Source: an uncultured Butyricimonas sp. (GTDB taxonomy: Bacteria; Bacteroidota; Bacteroidia; Bacteroidales; Marinifilaceae). Taken from it: DNA of 64,000 nt. Shown here one piece after another: positions 54,223 through 63,545 of the stretch. The notes under the pieces were generated by a model. That model searched no databases. It was not told the origin of the DNA and saw only the letters and a program-made list of their open reading frames with translations. Each line of letters begins with the position of its first letter. Positions within the stretch are counted from its first letter, which is position 1. The stretch spans positions 1 through 64,000 of the forward strand of contig CALUMT010000004.1 of assembly GCA_944321845.1 (NCBI GenBank), given 5' to 3'. The translations under genes and the position numbers were made by a program.

Positions 54223-55467
54223 ATGAAAAAGACAATTTGCTTTTATTTTCAAGTTCACCAGCCCATCCGGCTTAGAAAATATCGTTTCTTCGATATGGGG
54301 AAACGACACGATTATTTTGATGATTACACCAATGCTGCCACAATTAAACGTATCTCAGAGCATTGTTCCCCCATGAACCAATTATTACTTGAATTGATAC
54401 ATCAATACGAGGGACGCTTTAAGGTAAGTTTTTCTATATCCGGCTCTGCCTTGGAACAACTGGAGTTACACAGCCCCGAATCCATCAAGAGTTTCCAGGA
54501 ATTAGCCAAGACTGGATGCGTGGAATTCCTGGCAGAAACCTATTACCATACCTTGGCCTCTCTTTCCGATACGGATGAGTTCGAGAACCAGGTAAAACAA
54601 CATGTGCAGAAAATGCAGGAACTGTTCGGACAAACGCCAACAGTTTTGAGAAATTCATCCCTTATCTATTCCGATGAAATAGGAGAAAGAGTTGCCCGCA
54701 TGGGATTCAAAGGTATGTTGACAGATGGAGCCAAACACGTTTTAGGCTGGAAAAGTCCTAATTTCCTATATACGAATGCCATTAATCCCAAATTAAAATT
54801 ATTGCTAAAAAATGCCCGTCTCAGCGACGATATCACGTTACATTTCGCGGACAAAACATGGAGCGAATGGCCTCTCACGGCTGAAAAATACGCGGATTGG
54901 TTGCAAGGCAGCACAGCAAAAAGCGAAATTGTCAACCTGTTCATGAATTACGAGACATTCGGCGAATACTTATCCGCAGACTCCGGGATTTTCGACTTCA
55001 TGCGTTATTTGCCCCAGGAACTCTTTGCACGTGACGAATTTGAATTCTTAACTCCCAGCGAAGTTATCCAAAAACATCAGCCCATAGCTCCGTTACATAT
55101 TCCATACCCCATCTCTTGGGTTGATGAAGAACGGGATATCACCTCCTGGCTGGGTAACGAACTGCAAACAGAAGCATTCGAAGAATTGTATAAAATTCAA
55201 GCAAAAGTCAAATCGTTGGACAGCAAAAGCCTGAAGAAAGACTATGAACGTCTACAGGCCAGTGAACATTTTTACTACATGCGGACCAAGTTATTCACGA
55301 ACAACGAAGTCCGTCGTAACGTATCTCCTTACGAATCTCCTTACGAGGCATTTATCAATTACATGAACGTATTGAGCGATTTCACCTGCCAGGTCGAAGA
55401 AGCGTTAAAGGAACAAAACACAAAATCAAGGAAAAATGACACTCATCCCCAAAAGGGAAACAAATAA
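54223..55467 (+). CDS. GH57-family alpha-glucan hydrolase or transferase
   Basis: This 414-residue protein has the GH57 start ICFYFQVHQPIRL (HQP motif, residues 12-14), the block GCVEFLAETYYHTLASL, and a later TDGAKHVLGW. GH57 enzymes include amylases, 4-alpha-glucanotransferases and branching enzymes. Short GH57 proteins of this type are regular partners of glycogen synthase in Bacteroidetes. The last 70 residues are helical. No signal peptide; a cytoplasmic role on glycogen is inferred. Confidence 0.85.
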   Translation: MKKTICFYFQVHQPIRLRKYRFFDMGKRHDYFDDYTNAATIKRISEHCSPMNQLLLELIHQYEGRFKVSFSISGSALEQLELHSPESIKSFQELAKTGCVEFLAETYYHTLASLSDTDEFENQVKQHVQKMQELFGQTPTVLRNSSLIYSDEIGERVARMGFKGMLTDGAKHVLGWKSPNFLYTNAINPKLKLLLKNARLSDDITLHFADKTWSEWPLTAEKYADWLQGSTAKSEIVNLFMNYETFGEYLSADSGIFDFMRYLPQELFARDEFEFLTPSEVIQKHQPIAPLHIPYPISWVDEERDITSWLGNELQTEAFEELYKIQAKVKSLDSKSLKKDYERLQASEHFYYMRTKLFTNNEVRRNVSPYESPYEAFINYMNVLSDFTCQVEEALKEQNTKSRKNDTHPQKGNK

Positions 55468-55484
55468 TATTAATCATTAAAATC

Positions 55485-58400
55485 ATGACGGAAAACAATA
55501 TAAAACTCCCACCCTACTTATTTGAGGTCAGTTGGGAAGTATGTAACAAAGTCGGAGGCATACACACGGTAATTGCTTCCAAAATTTTAAGTATACAGCA
55601 GCAATTCAAACAGAATTACATCCTTATAGGTCCGGATATCTGGAGAAATAAGACACCTAACCCCGAATTTTCAGAGGATCCCTATCTCTTCAAATCCTGG
55701 CAAAACCAATTGCAACAGGAAGGTCTGCAAGTTAAGATCGGCCACTGGAATGTCACGGGATCTCCCATCGCCTTACTTGTTGATTTTAGTCCGTTTATTG
55801 CCCAAAAAGACCAAATATTAACCTCTTTTTGGGACCAATTCCGGGTAGATTCCTTAAGTGGGCAATGGGATTACATTGAACCGTTTCTTTTTGGTTTTGC
55901 CGCGGGTAAGGTAATCGAAAGTTTCGTTCATTTCCATGCCATAACCCGACATCCGTTAATCGCCCAATTCCACGAATGGATGACAGGGAGCGGACTCTTG
56001 TACCTGGAGCAACATGTACCACAAATCGGACGTGTATTCACCACGCATGCAACCGTATTGGGACGTTGTATCGCCGGCAACAGTCTGCGCCTATACGAGC
56101 ACTTGCAACAATACAATCCCATGGAAGTTGCCCACAGGTTCAACATCGTGGCCAAACAATCGCTGGAAAGTAAAGCCGCGGAACACGCCGACAGTTTCAC
56201 CACGGTAAGTGAAATCACGGCCCAGGAATGTCAATATTTCCTGGGGAAGAAAGTCGATATGGTGACTCCCAACGGTTTCGAGAACAATTTGGTCCCCGAG
56301 AATAACAATTACACGGAACAACGCCAACAATCGAAGAAGCTACTACTTGACATCGCCCGGACCTACACGGGACAGGAAATTGCCGAGGACGCTTTCATGG
56401 TAGGTATTAGCGGACGTTACGAATTTCGCAACAAGGGGATTGACATCTTTATCGATGCTCTAGGGCAATTGAAGGAAAACAATTCCAGCAAACGTGATAT
56501 TCTGGCCTTCTTTTTCATTCCAGCGGGCCATCAGCCCCGTCGTCCACAACTGCCATCCTGCACGACCCACGAATTATCCGATCCTGCACAGGATCCCATA
56601 TTGAACAGACTAAAAGAACGACACCTGCTCGATGAACACAGCCCGTTGAAGATCATCTATTGCCCGAGCTACCTGAACGGTTCTGACGGGGTATTCAATC
56701 AACCTTATTATAACATCCTCTGTGGACTAGATCTTACCGTATTCCCATCCTACTACGAACCCTGGGGATACACTCCACTGGAAAGTCTTGCATTCAAGAT
56801 ACCCACGATAACCACTTCACTAACCGGTTTCGGGCTATGGGTAGATACCCACTACTCGAAAAAACATCCCGGGATCAAAGTCATACCCCGAAATGACAAT
56901 AATCAGGAAGAGGTCGTCACGGCCATCAAAGAAGGTATCGAACAAATAGCTTCTCTATCCTTGGAACAATATACCCAGGTACAAGAAAACGCACGGGAAA
57001 TTTCCCAAATCGCCTTGTGGGAGAAATTAGTATCTTATTACCAGGAAGCATACCGCACCGCACTACACAAGGTAAAAGAACGTGTCAAGGACATGCCTGC
57101 ATCCAGAAATATCACCTGGACCTATATCGAGAAAAAAAATGCCACCAACAAACCAAACTGGCAAAGTATCATTATCCATCGGTCCATCCCCAAGAAGTTA
57201 CAGGCCCTGGAGGAATTAAGCGAAAATCTTTGGTGGTGCTGGCACGAGGGAGCCTCTAGACTGTTCAAAAACATTGATTTGCCACGCTGGCAAGCCGTAA
57301 AGCATAATCCGATAGAATTACTGAATCAAATCTCACTTGAGCGCTACAAGGAACTGGAAAATGACCAGAATTTCATCAACAGCCTGCAATTTGTACATGG
57401 ACGCTTCAAAAAGTACATGGAAAGTAAAAAGAATATGTCCAAACCTTCCATCGCCTATTTCAGCATGGAATACGGGCTGCATTCTTCTCTCAAGATCTAT
57501 TCCGGTGGATTAGGAGTTTTGGCGGGCGATTATTTGAAAGAAGCCAGTGACACTTGTACCCACATCACCGGTATCGGACTGTTATACAGGTACGGTTATT
57601 TCACGCAGAAATTCTCTGCCACGGGTAATCAAGAGGCATTTTATGAAGCACAAGATTTCTCCAAGCTTCCCATTACCCCCGTGAAAAACAAAGACGGCAA
57701 TTGGCTGACCCTAACATTGGCTTTCCCGGGACGTAATGTCCACGTGCGGGTCTGGAGAGTGGATGTCGGAAGGATCGAACTGTATCTTCTGGATACCGAT
57801 TTCGAGGAAAACCGCGAAGAAGACCGCTCGATCACGCACTACCTTTACGGGGGCGACTGGGAAAACCGCCTGAAACAGGAAATTCTATTAGGCTGTGGCG
57901 GTATACAGGCACTACAACTTTTGGGAATCCAAGCCGACATCTACCACTACAACGAGGGACATGCCGCCTTTGCCGCACTGGAACGCTTGAAAGGATACGT
58001 GGAGAATGAACACTTATCGTTCTTCGAAGCCCTGGAAGTGGTCAAAGCCTCTTCCCTGTTCACGACCCACACCCCGGTTCCTGCCGGACACGATACGTTC
58101 TCTGAAGATTTCATGAGGAAATATTTCTCCCATTTCCAGGATAGTCTGAAAATCACCTGGGAACAATTCATGGCCTTAGGTCGAATCAATAACGACCCGA
58201 ACGAGAAATTCTCCATGAGTTTTCTCGCCGCCAACCTGTCTCAAGAAATCAACGGGGTAAGCCAGTTACATGGCAAGGTATCCCGGGAAATCTTCAAGGA
58301 TCTATGGCCGGGCTACCTGCCGGAAGAACTGCACATCGGCTACGTGACCAACGGGGTTCATTATCCGACATGGACCGCTCCGGAATGGAAAGCCATCGAG

Positions 58401-59672
58401 GCCCCTCTATTCGGGGAAGCATTCCAAAACCATCATTACGACACTTCCTGTTTTGAGAACATATATAAGGTGAGCGACCAAACGATAAACGATGTCCGCA
58501 ATATCCTGCGCCAACGCCTGATCCGGCACGTCAAATCCCGGCTGGCGGATGAAAAGAGTACCGCCTATTTCACCCCGTGGGAACTGGTGAAAATACAGGA
58601 CAAACTGCGAGACAACATCCTGACCTTCGGGTTTGCCCGCCGATTCGCCACCTACAAGCGAGCCCATCTGCTATTCACCAACCTCGAACGGTTAGACAAG
58701 ATCGTGAATAACCCGGAGCGCCCCGTGCAATTTATCTTTGCCGGCAAGGCCCACCCCGCAGACCAAGCCGGGCAAGACCTGATAAAACGCATCGTCGAGA
58801 TTTCCAAGTACCCGCAATTCCTCGGGAAAATCATATTCCTCCCGAATTACGACATGGAACTCGCCCGCCACATGATACAGGGAGTCGATGTCTGGATGAA
58901 TACCCCGACCCGACTCCAGGAAGCCTCCGGGACCAGCGGTGAAAAAGCGGTCATGAACGGAGTTCTACACTTCAGCGTTCTCGACGGATGGTGGGTTGAG
59001 GGTTACCAGAAGGACGCGGGATGGGCAATCCCTATGGAGGCGGCTTACCAGCGGACCGATTTTCAGAATGAACTGGACGCCGAACTCATTTACAACCTTA
59101 TCGAGGACGAGATTGCCCCGGCATTCTACGAGAGAAACTCCTCGGAAATATCCAGCCGCTGGGCCGGTTACATCAAAAACACGATAGCGAAAGTGGCCTG
59201 CCATTTCACCACGAACCGGATGCTGAATGATTACCTTCAAAAATTCTACACGCCGATGGCACAGCGCTTTGCTTCCTTGTGCAATAATCACTTCGAACAA
59301 GCGATTCAATTGGCCGAATGGAAAAACAAAATCAACCGGGAATGGGAGAACATACATAAAACCAATATGATTATTCCCCAGATGAATTTTATCACGATTG
59401 GCAAGTCATATCACGGGCAAATAGAACTGGAAATCGGGGAATTGTCCATTGAAGACGTGGGTGTAGAACTGGTCATCTATCGTAAAAAGGATGGCAACAC
59501 CGAAATCATGACCCACGAATTCATCCCTCAATCCTTTGAAAACGGGAAAGCCACCTATTCGCTCGACGTCATCGCCAAAGACCCGGGCATATTCCAGGTT
59601 GGACTGCGGGTATTCCCCAAGAATCCCCTACTCCCGCACAGGCAAGACTTTGCGCTCGTGAAATGGTTATAA
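55485..59672 (+). CDS. Fusion of GT3-type glycogen synthase and GT35 glycogen phosphorylase
   Basis: This 1395-residue protein joins two opposite activities. Residues 1 to about 545 look like a GT3 (eukaryote-type) glycogen synthase: FEVSWEVCNKVGGIHTVI (13-30), HEWMTGSGLLYL and the YEPWGYTPLES block (about 424-434). From about 570 a DUF3417 segment (LEELSENLWWCWHEGA) leads into a glycogen/alpha-glucan phosphorylase with YFSMEYGLHSSLKIYSGG, the NEGHAAF block and the PLP-binding Lys in EASGTSGEKAVMNG (about residue 1152). Both halves keep key residues. Similar fusions are known in Bacteroides. It closes the operon; a terminator follows. Confidence 0.9.
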   Translation: MTENNIKLPPYLFEVSWEVCNKVGGIHTVIASKILSIQQQFKQNYILIGPDIWRNKTPNPEFSEDPYLFKSWQNQLQQEGLQVKIGHWNVTGSPIALLVDFSPFIAQKDQILTSFWDQFRVDSLSGQWDYIEPFLFGFAAGKVIESFVHFHAITRHPLIAQFHEWMTGSGLLYLEQHVPQIGRVFTTHATVLGRCIAGNSLRLYEHLQQYNPMEVAHRFNIVAKQSLESKAAEHADSFTTVSEITAQECQYFLGKKVDMVTPNGFENNLVPENNNYTEQRQQSKKLLLDIARTYTGQEIAEDAFMVGISGRYEFRNKGIDIFIDALGQLKENNSSKRDILAFFFIPAGHQPRRPQLPSCTTHELSDPAQDPILNRLKERHLLDEHSPLKIIYCPSYLNGSDGVFNQPYYNILCGLDLTVFPSYYEPWGYTPLESLAFKIPTITTSLTGFGLWVDTHYSKKHPGIKVIPRNDNNQEEVVTAIKEGIEQIASLSLEQYTQVQENAREISQIALWEKLVSYYQEAYRTALHKVKERVKDMPASRNITWTYIEKKNATNKPNWQSIIIHRSIPKKLQALEELSENLWWCWHEGASRLFKNIDLPRWQAVKHNPIELLNQISLERYKELENDQNFINSLQFVHGRFKKYMESKKNMSKPSIAYFSMEYGLHSSLKIYSGGLGVLAGDYLKEASDTCTHITGIGLLYRYGYFTQKFSATGNQEAFYEAQDFSKLPITPVKNKDGNWLTLTLAFPGRNVHVRVWRVDVGRIELYLLDTDFEENREEDRSITHYLYGGDWENRLKQEILLGCGGIQALQLLGIQADIYHYNEGHAAFAALERLKGYVENEHLSFFEALEVVKASSLFTTHTPVPAGHDTFSEDFMRKYFSHFQDSLKITWEQFMALGRINNDPNEKFSMSFLAANLSQEINGVSQLHGKVSREIFKDLWPGYLPEELHIGYVTNGVHYPTWTAPEWKAIEAPLFGEAFQNHHYDTSCFENIYKVSDQTINDVRNILRQRLIRHVKSRLADEKSTAYFTPWELVKIQDKLRDNILTFGFARRFATYKRAHLLFTNLERLDKIVNNPERPVQFIFAGKAHPADQAGQDLIKRIVEISKYPQFLGKIIFLPNYDMELARHMIQGVDVWMNTPTRLQEASGTSGEKAVMNGVLHFSVLDGWWVEGYQKDAGWAIPMEAAYQRTDFQNELDAELIYNLIEDEIAPAFYERNSSEISSRWAGYIKNTIAKVACHFTTNRMLNDYLQKFYTPMAQRFASLCNNHFEQAIQLAEWKNKINREWENIHKTNMIIPQMNFITIGKSYHGQIELEIGELSIEDVGVELVIYRKKDGNTEIMTHEFIPQSFENGKATYSLDVIAKDPGIFQVGLRVFPKNPLLPHRQDFALVKWL

Positions 59673-59679
59673 CCCAATA

Positions 59680-59714
59680 AAAATAAAAACCGGCAAATGC
59701 CGGTTTTTATTTTT
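59680..59714. terminator. Bidirectional terminator between glycogen operon and hbd
   Basis: Arms at 59680-59695 and 59698-59713 are 16-base complements around AA, with ACCGGCA as G+C core and long A- and T-tracts outside. It serves both converging operons. Confidence 0.9.
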
Positions 59715-59730
59715 ATCTCGATCCAATCCC

Positions 59731-60576
59731 TTATTTCCGGTAATCGTAAAAACCGATACCCGTTTTCCGCCCGAGCAGATTTGCACGGACCATCTTACGC
59801 AACAAGGGGTGAGGACGATACTTGGAATCGCCGAACTCGTGATACAGCACCTCCATAATGGCCAGACACACGTCCAAACCGATCAAATCCCCCAAGGCCA
59901 AAGGTCCCATCGGGTGGTTTGCTCCCAGTTTCATAGCCTCATCGATTTCCTCCTTCGTGGCCACGCCATCAGCGTAAATTCCGATACCCTCGTTTACCAT
60001 CGGGATCAATATCCGGTTCACCACGAATCCCGGGGCCTCGTTCACGCTCACCGGAGTCTTTCCGATTTCCGCGGCAAGAGCCATAATCTTATCATGAACC
60101 TCGGGAGAAGTCAACTGTCCCTTGATAACCTCTACCAGCTTCATCATCGGTACCGGATTAAAGAAGTGCATACCGATCACTTTCTCCGGCCGGCTTGTCA
60201 CGGCAGCAATTTCCGTGATAGACAAGGAAGACGTATTCGTGGCCAGAATAGCCTCCGGCTTGCAGATACCATCCAGCAACTTGAAAATCTCATTCTTCGT
60301 GGCCATATCCTCTGCCACAACCTCGATTACCAGATCCGCGTCCTTACAGTCCTCATACGCCATCGTATCCTGAATCCGAGCGATAATAGCGTCTTTTTGA
60401 GCGGCTTCCATCTTTCCTTTCTCCACCATCTTGGAAAGACTCTTGTCGATAGCCTTGTGGGCTTTGGCCAATGAAGCCTCGGAACGCCCCTTTAACAATA
60501 CATCATGACCAGCCTGGGCGAACGTTTGCGCGATGCCGTTCCCCATCGTACCTGTACCTACAACACAAATTTTCAT
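59731..60576 (-). CDS. hbd: 3-hydroxybutyryl-CoA dehydrogenase
   Basis: Hbd reduces acetoacetyl-CoA to 3-hydroxybutyryl-CoA. The 281-residue length is typical. The nucleotide loop is [11 protein letters not shown] (residues 7-17), and the catalytic His is in [16 protein letters not shown]. Its ATG at 60576 follows crt by 33 bases; a TTG-start form at 60585 is less likely. With crt it gives the acetyl-CoA branch of butyrate synthesis, which joins the lysine pathway at crotonyl-CoA. Confidence 0.95.
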   Translation of the reverse strand: MKICVVGTGTMGNGIAQTFAQAGHDVLLKGRSEASLAKAHKAIDKSLSKMVEKGKMEAAQKDAIIARIQDTMAYEDCKDADLVIEVVAEDMATKNEIFKLLDGICKPEAILATNTSSLSITEIAAVTSRPEKVIGMHFFNPVPMMKLVEVIKGQLTSPEVHDKIMALAAEIGKTPVSVNEAPGFVVNRILIPMVNEGIGIYADGVATKEEIDEAMKLGANHPMGPLALGDLIGLDVCLAIMEVLYHEFGDSKYRPHPLLRKMVRANLLGRKTGIGFYDYRK

Positions 60577-60609
60577 AACATTCAAATTTTATTTTATAAA
60601 CATCATTCA

Positions 60610-61389
60610 CTATCTCTTTTTAAACTCGGCCGGACGTTTTCCCAGGAAAGCCTGCATCCCCTCCTTCTGGTCCTCCGTCGCGAAACACAACCCGAACAAA
60701 TCCGCCTCGATGGAAATCCCCGTCTCCACGTCAGTCTCTATTCCCCGGTTAATCGCCTGCTTGGCGTAACGGACAGCCAACGGGGCCTTGGAAGCAATCT
60801 TCCGGGCCAAAGCCATACACTCGTCCATCAACTTCTCCGGTTCCACCACCTTGTTCACCAGACCGATACGGCAAGCCTCCTCGGCGGGAATAATATCCGC
60901 CGTGTAAATCAACTCCTTGGCCTTTCCTACACCCACGATACGCGGCAAACGTTGCGTCCCGGAAAAACCTGGCGTAATGCCCAAACCGACTTCCGGCTGA
61001 CCGAACTTAGCCTTCACCGAAGCCACCCGGATATCACAAGCCATGGCCAACTCGCATCCACCCCCCAAAGCAAAACCGTTCACCGCCGCGATAACCACCT
61101 TGTTCAGCAACTCAATTTTGCGGAAAACAGCCGCCCCCAGCTCCCCGAAAGCCTTTCCCTCCGCGGCATTCATCGTGCTCATCTGTGCGATATCCGCACC
61201 GGCCACGAAAGCCCGGCCTTCACCCGTCAGAATAACCACATCAATACTATCATCTTTCCCGATCTCCGTGAACACCTCATCCAATTCCCGTAATACCACC
61301 GTATTCAAGGCATTCAATGCCTCCGGATTATTAATGCTCACCCGGCAAATGTTTTCCACTCGCTCAACGAGTAATTTCGTGTATTCCAT
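60610..61389 (-). CDS. crt: Enoyl-CoA hydratase (crotonase)
   Basis: Crt dehydrates 3-hydroxybutyryl-CoA to crotonyl-CoA. The 259 residues include the oxyanion block GRAFVAGADIAQM (about 55-67), FALGGGCELAMACD with the first catalytic Glu, and FGQPEVGLGITPG with the second. It is the first gene of crt-hbd. Its promoter overlaps that of marC, see 61415-61481. Confidence 0.93.
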   Translation of the reverse strand: MEYTKLLVERVENICRVSINNPEALNALNTVVLRELDEVFTEIGKDDSIDVVILTGEGRAFVAGADIAQMSTMNAAEGKAFGELGAAVFRKIELLNKVVIAAVNGFALGGGCELAMACDIRVASVKAKFGQPEVGLGITPGFSGTQRLPRIVGVGKAKELIYTADIIPAEEACRIGLVNKVVEPEKLMDECMALARKIASKAPLAVRYAKQAINRGIETDVETGISIEADLFGLCFATEDQKEGMQAFLGKRPAEFKKR

Positions 61390-61414
61390 AATTTATTCCT
61401 AATTTATATTTCAT

Positions 61415-61445
61415 TTTGACAGCAATAACGGTTTGCTTATCTTTG
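61415..61445 (+). promoter_or_regulatory. marC promoter
   Basis: TTTG (61415-61418), 19 bp, TATCTTTG (61438-61445): full consensus at both boxes. The predicted start is near 61452, inside the divergent crt -7 box. Confidence 0.8.
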
Positions 61446-61448
61446 TGT

Positions 61449-61481
61449 CAAAATTAGTATTTTAATCGAGATAAAACCAAA
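61449..61481 (-). promoter_or_regulatory. crt-hbd promoter
   Basis: On the minus strand TTTG (61481-61478), 21 bp, TAATTTTG (61456-61449): full consensus at both boxes. The -7 box ends three bases from the -7 box of marC, so RNA polymerase probably cannot bind both at once. Confidence 0.75.
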
Positions 61482-61489
61482 CATTCAAT

Positions 61490-62086
61490 ATGAGTTTTTC
61501 AGAACTTAGTCTTCAGGAAATAGCCAGTGCCTTCATGGTACTCTTTGCGGTCATCGACATCACGGGAGCGGAACCCATCATCTACGACCTCCAGAAAAAC
61601 GGGAAAAAAATCAGCGCCCTAAAAGTGGCATTAGCCTCTTTCGCCTTGCTACTGGGCTTCTTGTATGCCGGCGACATGCTGCTCGAGCTCTTCAGCGTGG
61701 ATATATCCTCCTTCGCCGTGGCCGGTTCTCTCGTCATCTTCCTGCTGGCCGTGGAAATGATATTCGGAATCCTCATATTTAAAAATGACGGTCCCAAGGA
61801 CGCCGCCACGATTATTCCTCTCGTATTCCCGCTCATCGTGGGAGCCGGTACCCTGACCACCATCCTGTCCCTCCGGGCAGAATTCCACACCATAAACATC
61901 ATCATCGCCTTGCTCCTGAACACCATCGTCGTTTACCTCGTCGTGAAAAACGTGCACATCATCGAGAAAGTATTCGGCAAAGGAGGCGTCTACATCCTGC
62001 GTAAATTCTTGGGTATCATCCTACTGGCCATTTCCGTCAAACTTTTCACCAGCAACCTGACCTCACTAATCGAAATCTTCCAATAA
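61490..62086 (+). CDS. MarC-family integral membrane protein
   Basis: This 198-residue protein has six hydrophobic segments and the MarC start block ...FMVLFAVIDITGAEPII.... MarC proteins are six-helix inner-membrane proteins of unknown transport function; early links with multiple antibiotic resistance were not confirmed. The helix-ending motif IVFPLIVGAGTLTTI is also typical of the family (IPLVFPLIVGAG). It is monocistronic and divergent from crt. Confidence 0.88.
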   Translation: MSFSELSLQEIASAFMVLFAVIDITGAEPIIYDLQKNGKKISALKVALASFALLLGFLYAGDMLLELFSVDISSFAVAGSLVIFLLAVEMIFGILIFKNDGPKDAATIIPLVFPLIVGAGTLTTILSLRAEFHTINIIIALLLNTIVVYLVVKNVHIIEKVFGKGGVYILRKFLGIILLAISVKLFTSNLTSLIEIFQ

Positions 62087-62250
62087 CTACACCTTCCTTC
62101 CATCTTCTATCTCCAGAAGCCCCACTCCCTACAAACAGATCATTTGCCGTTCACCTCCTGATCACCTTCTGGTTCATTCGCCCCGGAACAGCGAATGACG
62201 AAGAAAGGAAGGATGATGAAAGAAAGCTGGCCACGAACCGGAGATAATTC

Positions 62251-63150
62251 CTATTCGCGCAAGCGCCGGACATATTCCGTTGGCGTGCATTGACAGAATT
62301 TCTTGAATAAACGGCTCAAATGCTGGGGATAATCAAAGCCCAATTCATAGGCTACCTGAGAGATGTTTGCTCCTGTAGCAAGTTCATTTCTCGCCCGTTG
62401 AATGACGTATTGACGGATATAATTGCTCGCGGTATCCCCGGTCATCTTTTTGATGAGATCCCCGAAATAATTCGCGGACATACAGAGCTTGTCCGCGCAA
62501 TACTGCACGGTAGGAATGCCGAGTTGCAATTGAAGTTTTCCCTCGTAATATTCACGCAACAAGCTATTGAATTTCATCAGGACGTCAGTATTTTCCAGCC
62601 TCCGGGTAACGAACTGCCGATTATAGAAGCGTTGGCAGAAATTCAAGACCAATTCGATATACCCCACGATAATCGCGTTTTGAAGGTCGTCATGCCTTTT
62701 TTGAAGTTCATCCTTTATCTGCCGCATCAGCAGAACGAATATATCATGTTCCTCGTCGGTCATGTGCAAGGCTTCATTGACTCGATAATCAAAAAAAGTG
62801 TAATTCTTTATCGCCTTTTCCAGTGGAGTACCGTACAACAGGTCCGGGTGGAAAAGCAAGGCCCATCCCGTCAACTCCACCCGTTCGCCATTATCTTCTT
62901 TCCCACCGATTTGCCCGGGAGCTACACAAATGACAGTTCCCTCCTTGTAGTCGTACTTCCCACACCCGTAAGTCAGATCAATATCCGCCTTATCATGAAA
63001 AAAAATACCGTAGACGCTATAATTATTCAGACTATGCCGGACAGGAGATAATTCCGCGTACTCGATGACTGAAACCAACGGGTGCTGATCAACCTGTCCA
63101 ACCCAATGGTTATAGTCCCCCACGTTTTTTATTTTCATAATCTTACTCAT
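62251..63150 (-). CDS. AraC-family transcriptional regulator
   Basis: This 299-residue regulator has a cupin-like N-terminal sensor region (residues about 25-170) and a C-terminal pair of HTH motifs (about 200-299), with GANISQVAYELGFDYPQHLSR as second helix-turn-helix region and the ending TPTEYVRRLR. It is divergent from the small protein gene and the Tat-exported reductase, which are its likely targets. The inducer is unknown. Confidence 0.92.
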   Translation of the reverse strand: MSKIMKIKNVGDYNHWVGQVDQHPLVSVIEYAELSPVRHSLNNYSVYGIFFHDKADIDLTYGCGKYDYKEGTVICVAPGQIGGKEDNGERVELTGWALLFHPDLLYGTPLEKAIKNYTFFDYRVNEALHMTDEEHDIFVLLMRQIKDELQKRHDDLQNAIIVGYIELVLNFCQRFYNRQFVTRRLENTDVLMKFNSLLREYYEGKLQLQLGIPTVQYCADKLCMSANYFGDLIKKMTGDTASNYIRQYVIQRARNELATGANISQVAYELGFDYPQHLSRLFKKFCQCTPTEYVRRLRE

Positions 63151-63161
63151 GGTGTCTCGTT

Positions 63162-63169
63162 TAAAGTTA
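63162..63169 (-). promoter_or_regulatory. -7 box of the AraC gene
   Basis: TAACTTTA on the minus strand matches seven of eight, 11 bases before the start codon at 63150. Confidence 0.35.
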
Positions 63170-63286
63170 ATGGCTATACGCGAAAATACATCATTTCGAA
63201 CACAATAACAGGATGACGGAGTGTAAAATCAGTAAAAACGGTAAGAACTTCCCACTTATCGATACAGCAGTCTTCAAGCACGGGAA

Positions 63287-63294
63287 TAATTTTG
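63287..63294 (+). promoter_or_regulatory. -7 box of the small protein and reductase genes
   Basis: TAATTTTG is a full -7 match 19 bases before the start at 63314. No TTTG at the standard distance; the AraC protein may help. Confidence 0.5.
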
Positions 63295-63313
63295 TAGCAT
63301 CAACAATATCAAA

Positions 63314-63532
63314 ATGATGAACACACCAATCAACATTAGTACCGAATTATACGAGGATGAAATCGTACGTTTCATTGCGGATCGTTATCATACCTCTCCA
63401 CGGGAAGTGATACGACGCTTTCTCGAGCAAGAGGGTATTATACCCGAGGAAAAAAGGGAGACTATAATCCCCCGTCTGGAAGAGAATGAAATGGAAATAT
63501 TACGAGGCTTGACAAAAGAGTGTCAATCATAA
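63314..63532 (+). CDS. Small acidic protein of unknown function
   Basis: This 72-residue protein has no signal peptide or membrane helix. The first half (ELYEDEIVRFIADRYHTSPREVIRRFLEQEG) resembles ribbon-helix-helix or similar small helical folds; the tail is charged. Such small open frames are seen ahead of aldo/keto reductase genes in Bacteroides. It ends 13 bases before the reductase start codon, so they are likely co-transcribed. I cannot assign a function. Confidence 0.65.
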   Translation: MMNTPINISTELYEDEIVRFIADRYHTSPREVIRRFLEQEGIIPEEKRETIIPRLEENEMEILRGLTKECQS

Positions 63533-63545
63533 AATAATTAAAGTT

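Noticed and set aside
62178..62200. Small hairpin with CATTCGC and GCGAATG arms after marC, considered as terminator
   Set aside because: Stem is short and no T tract follows on either strand.
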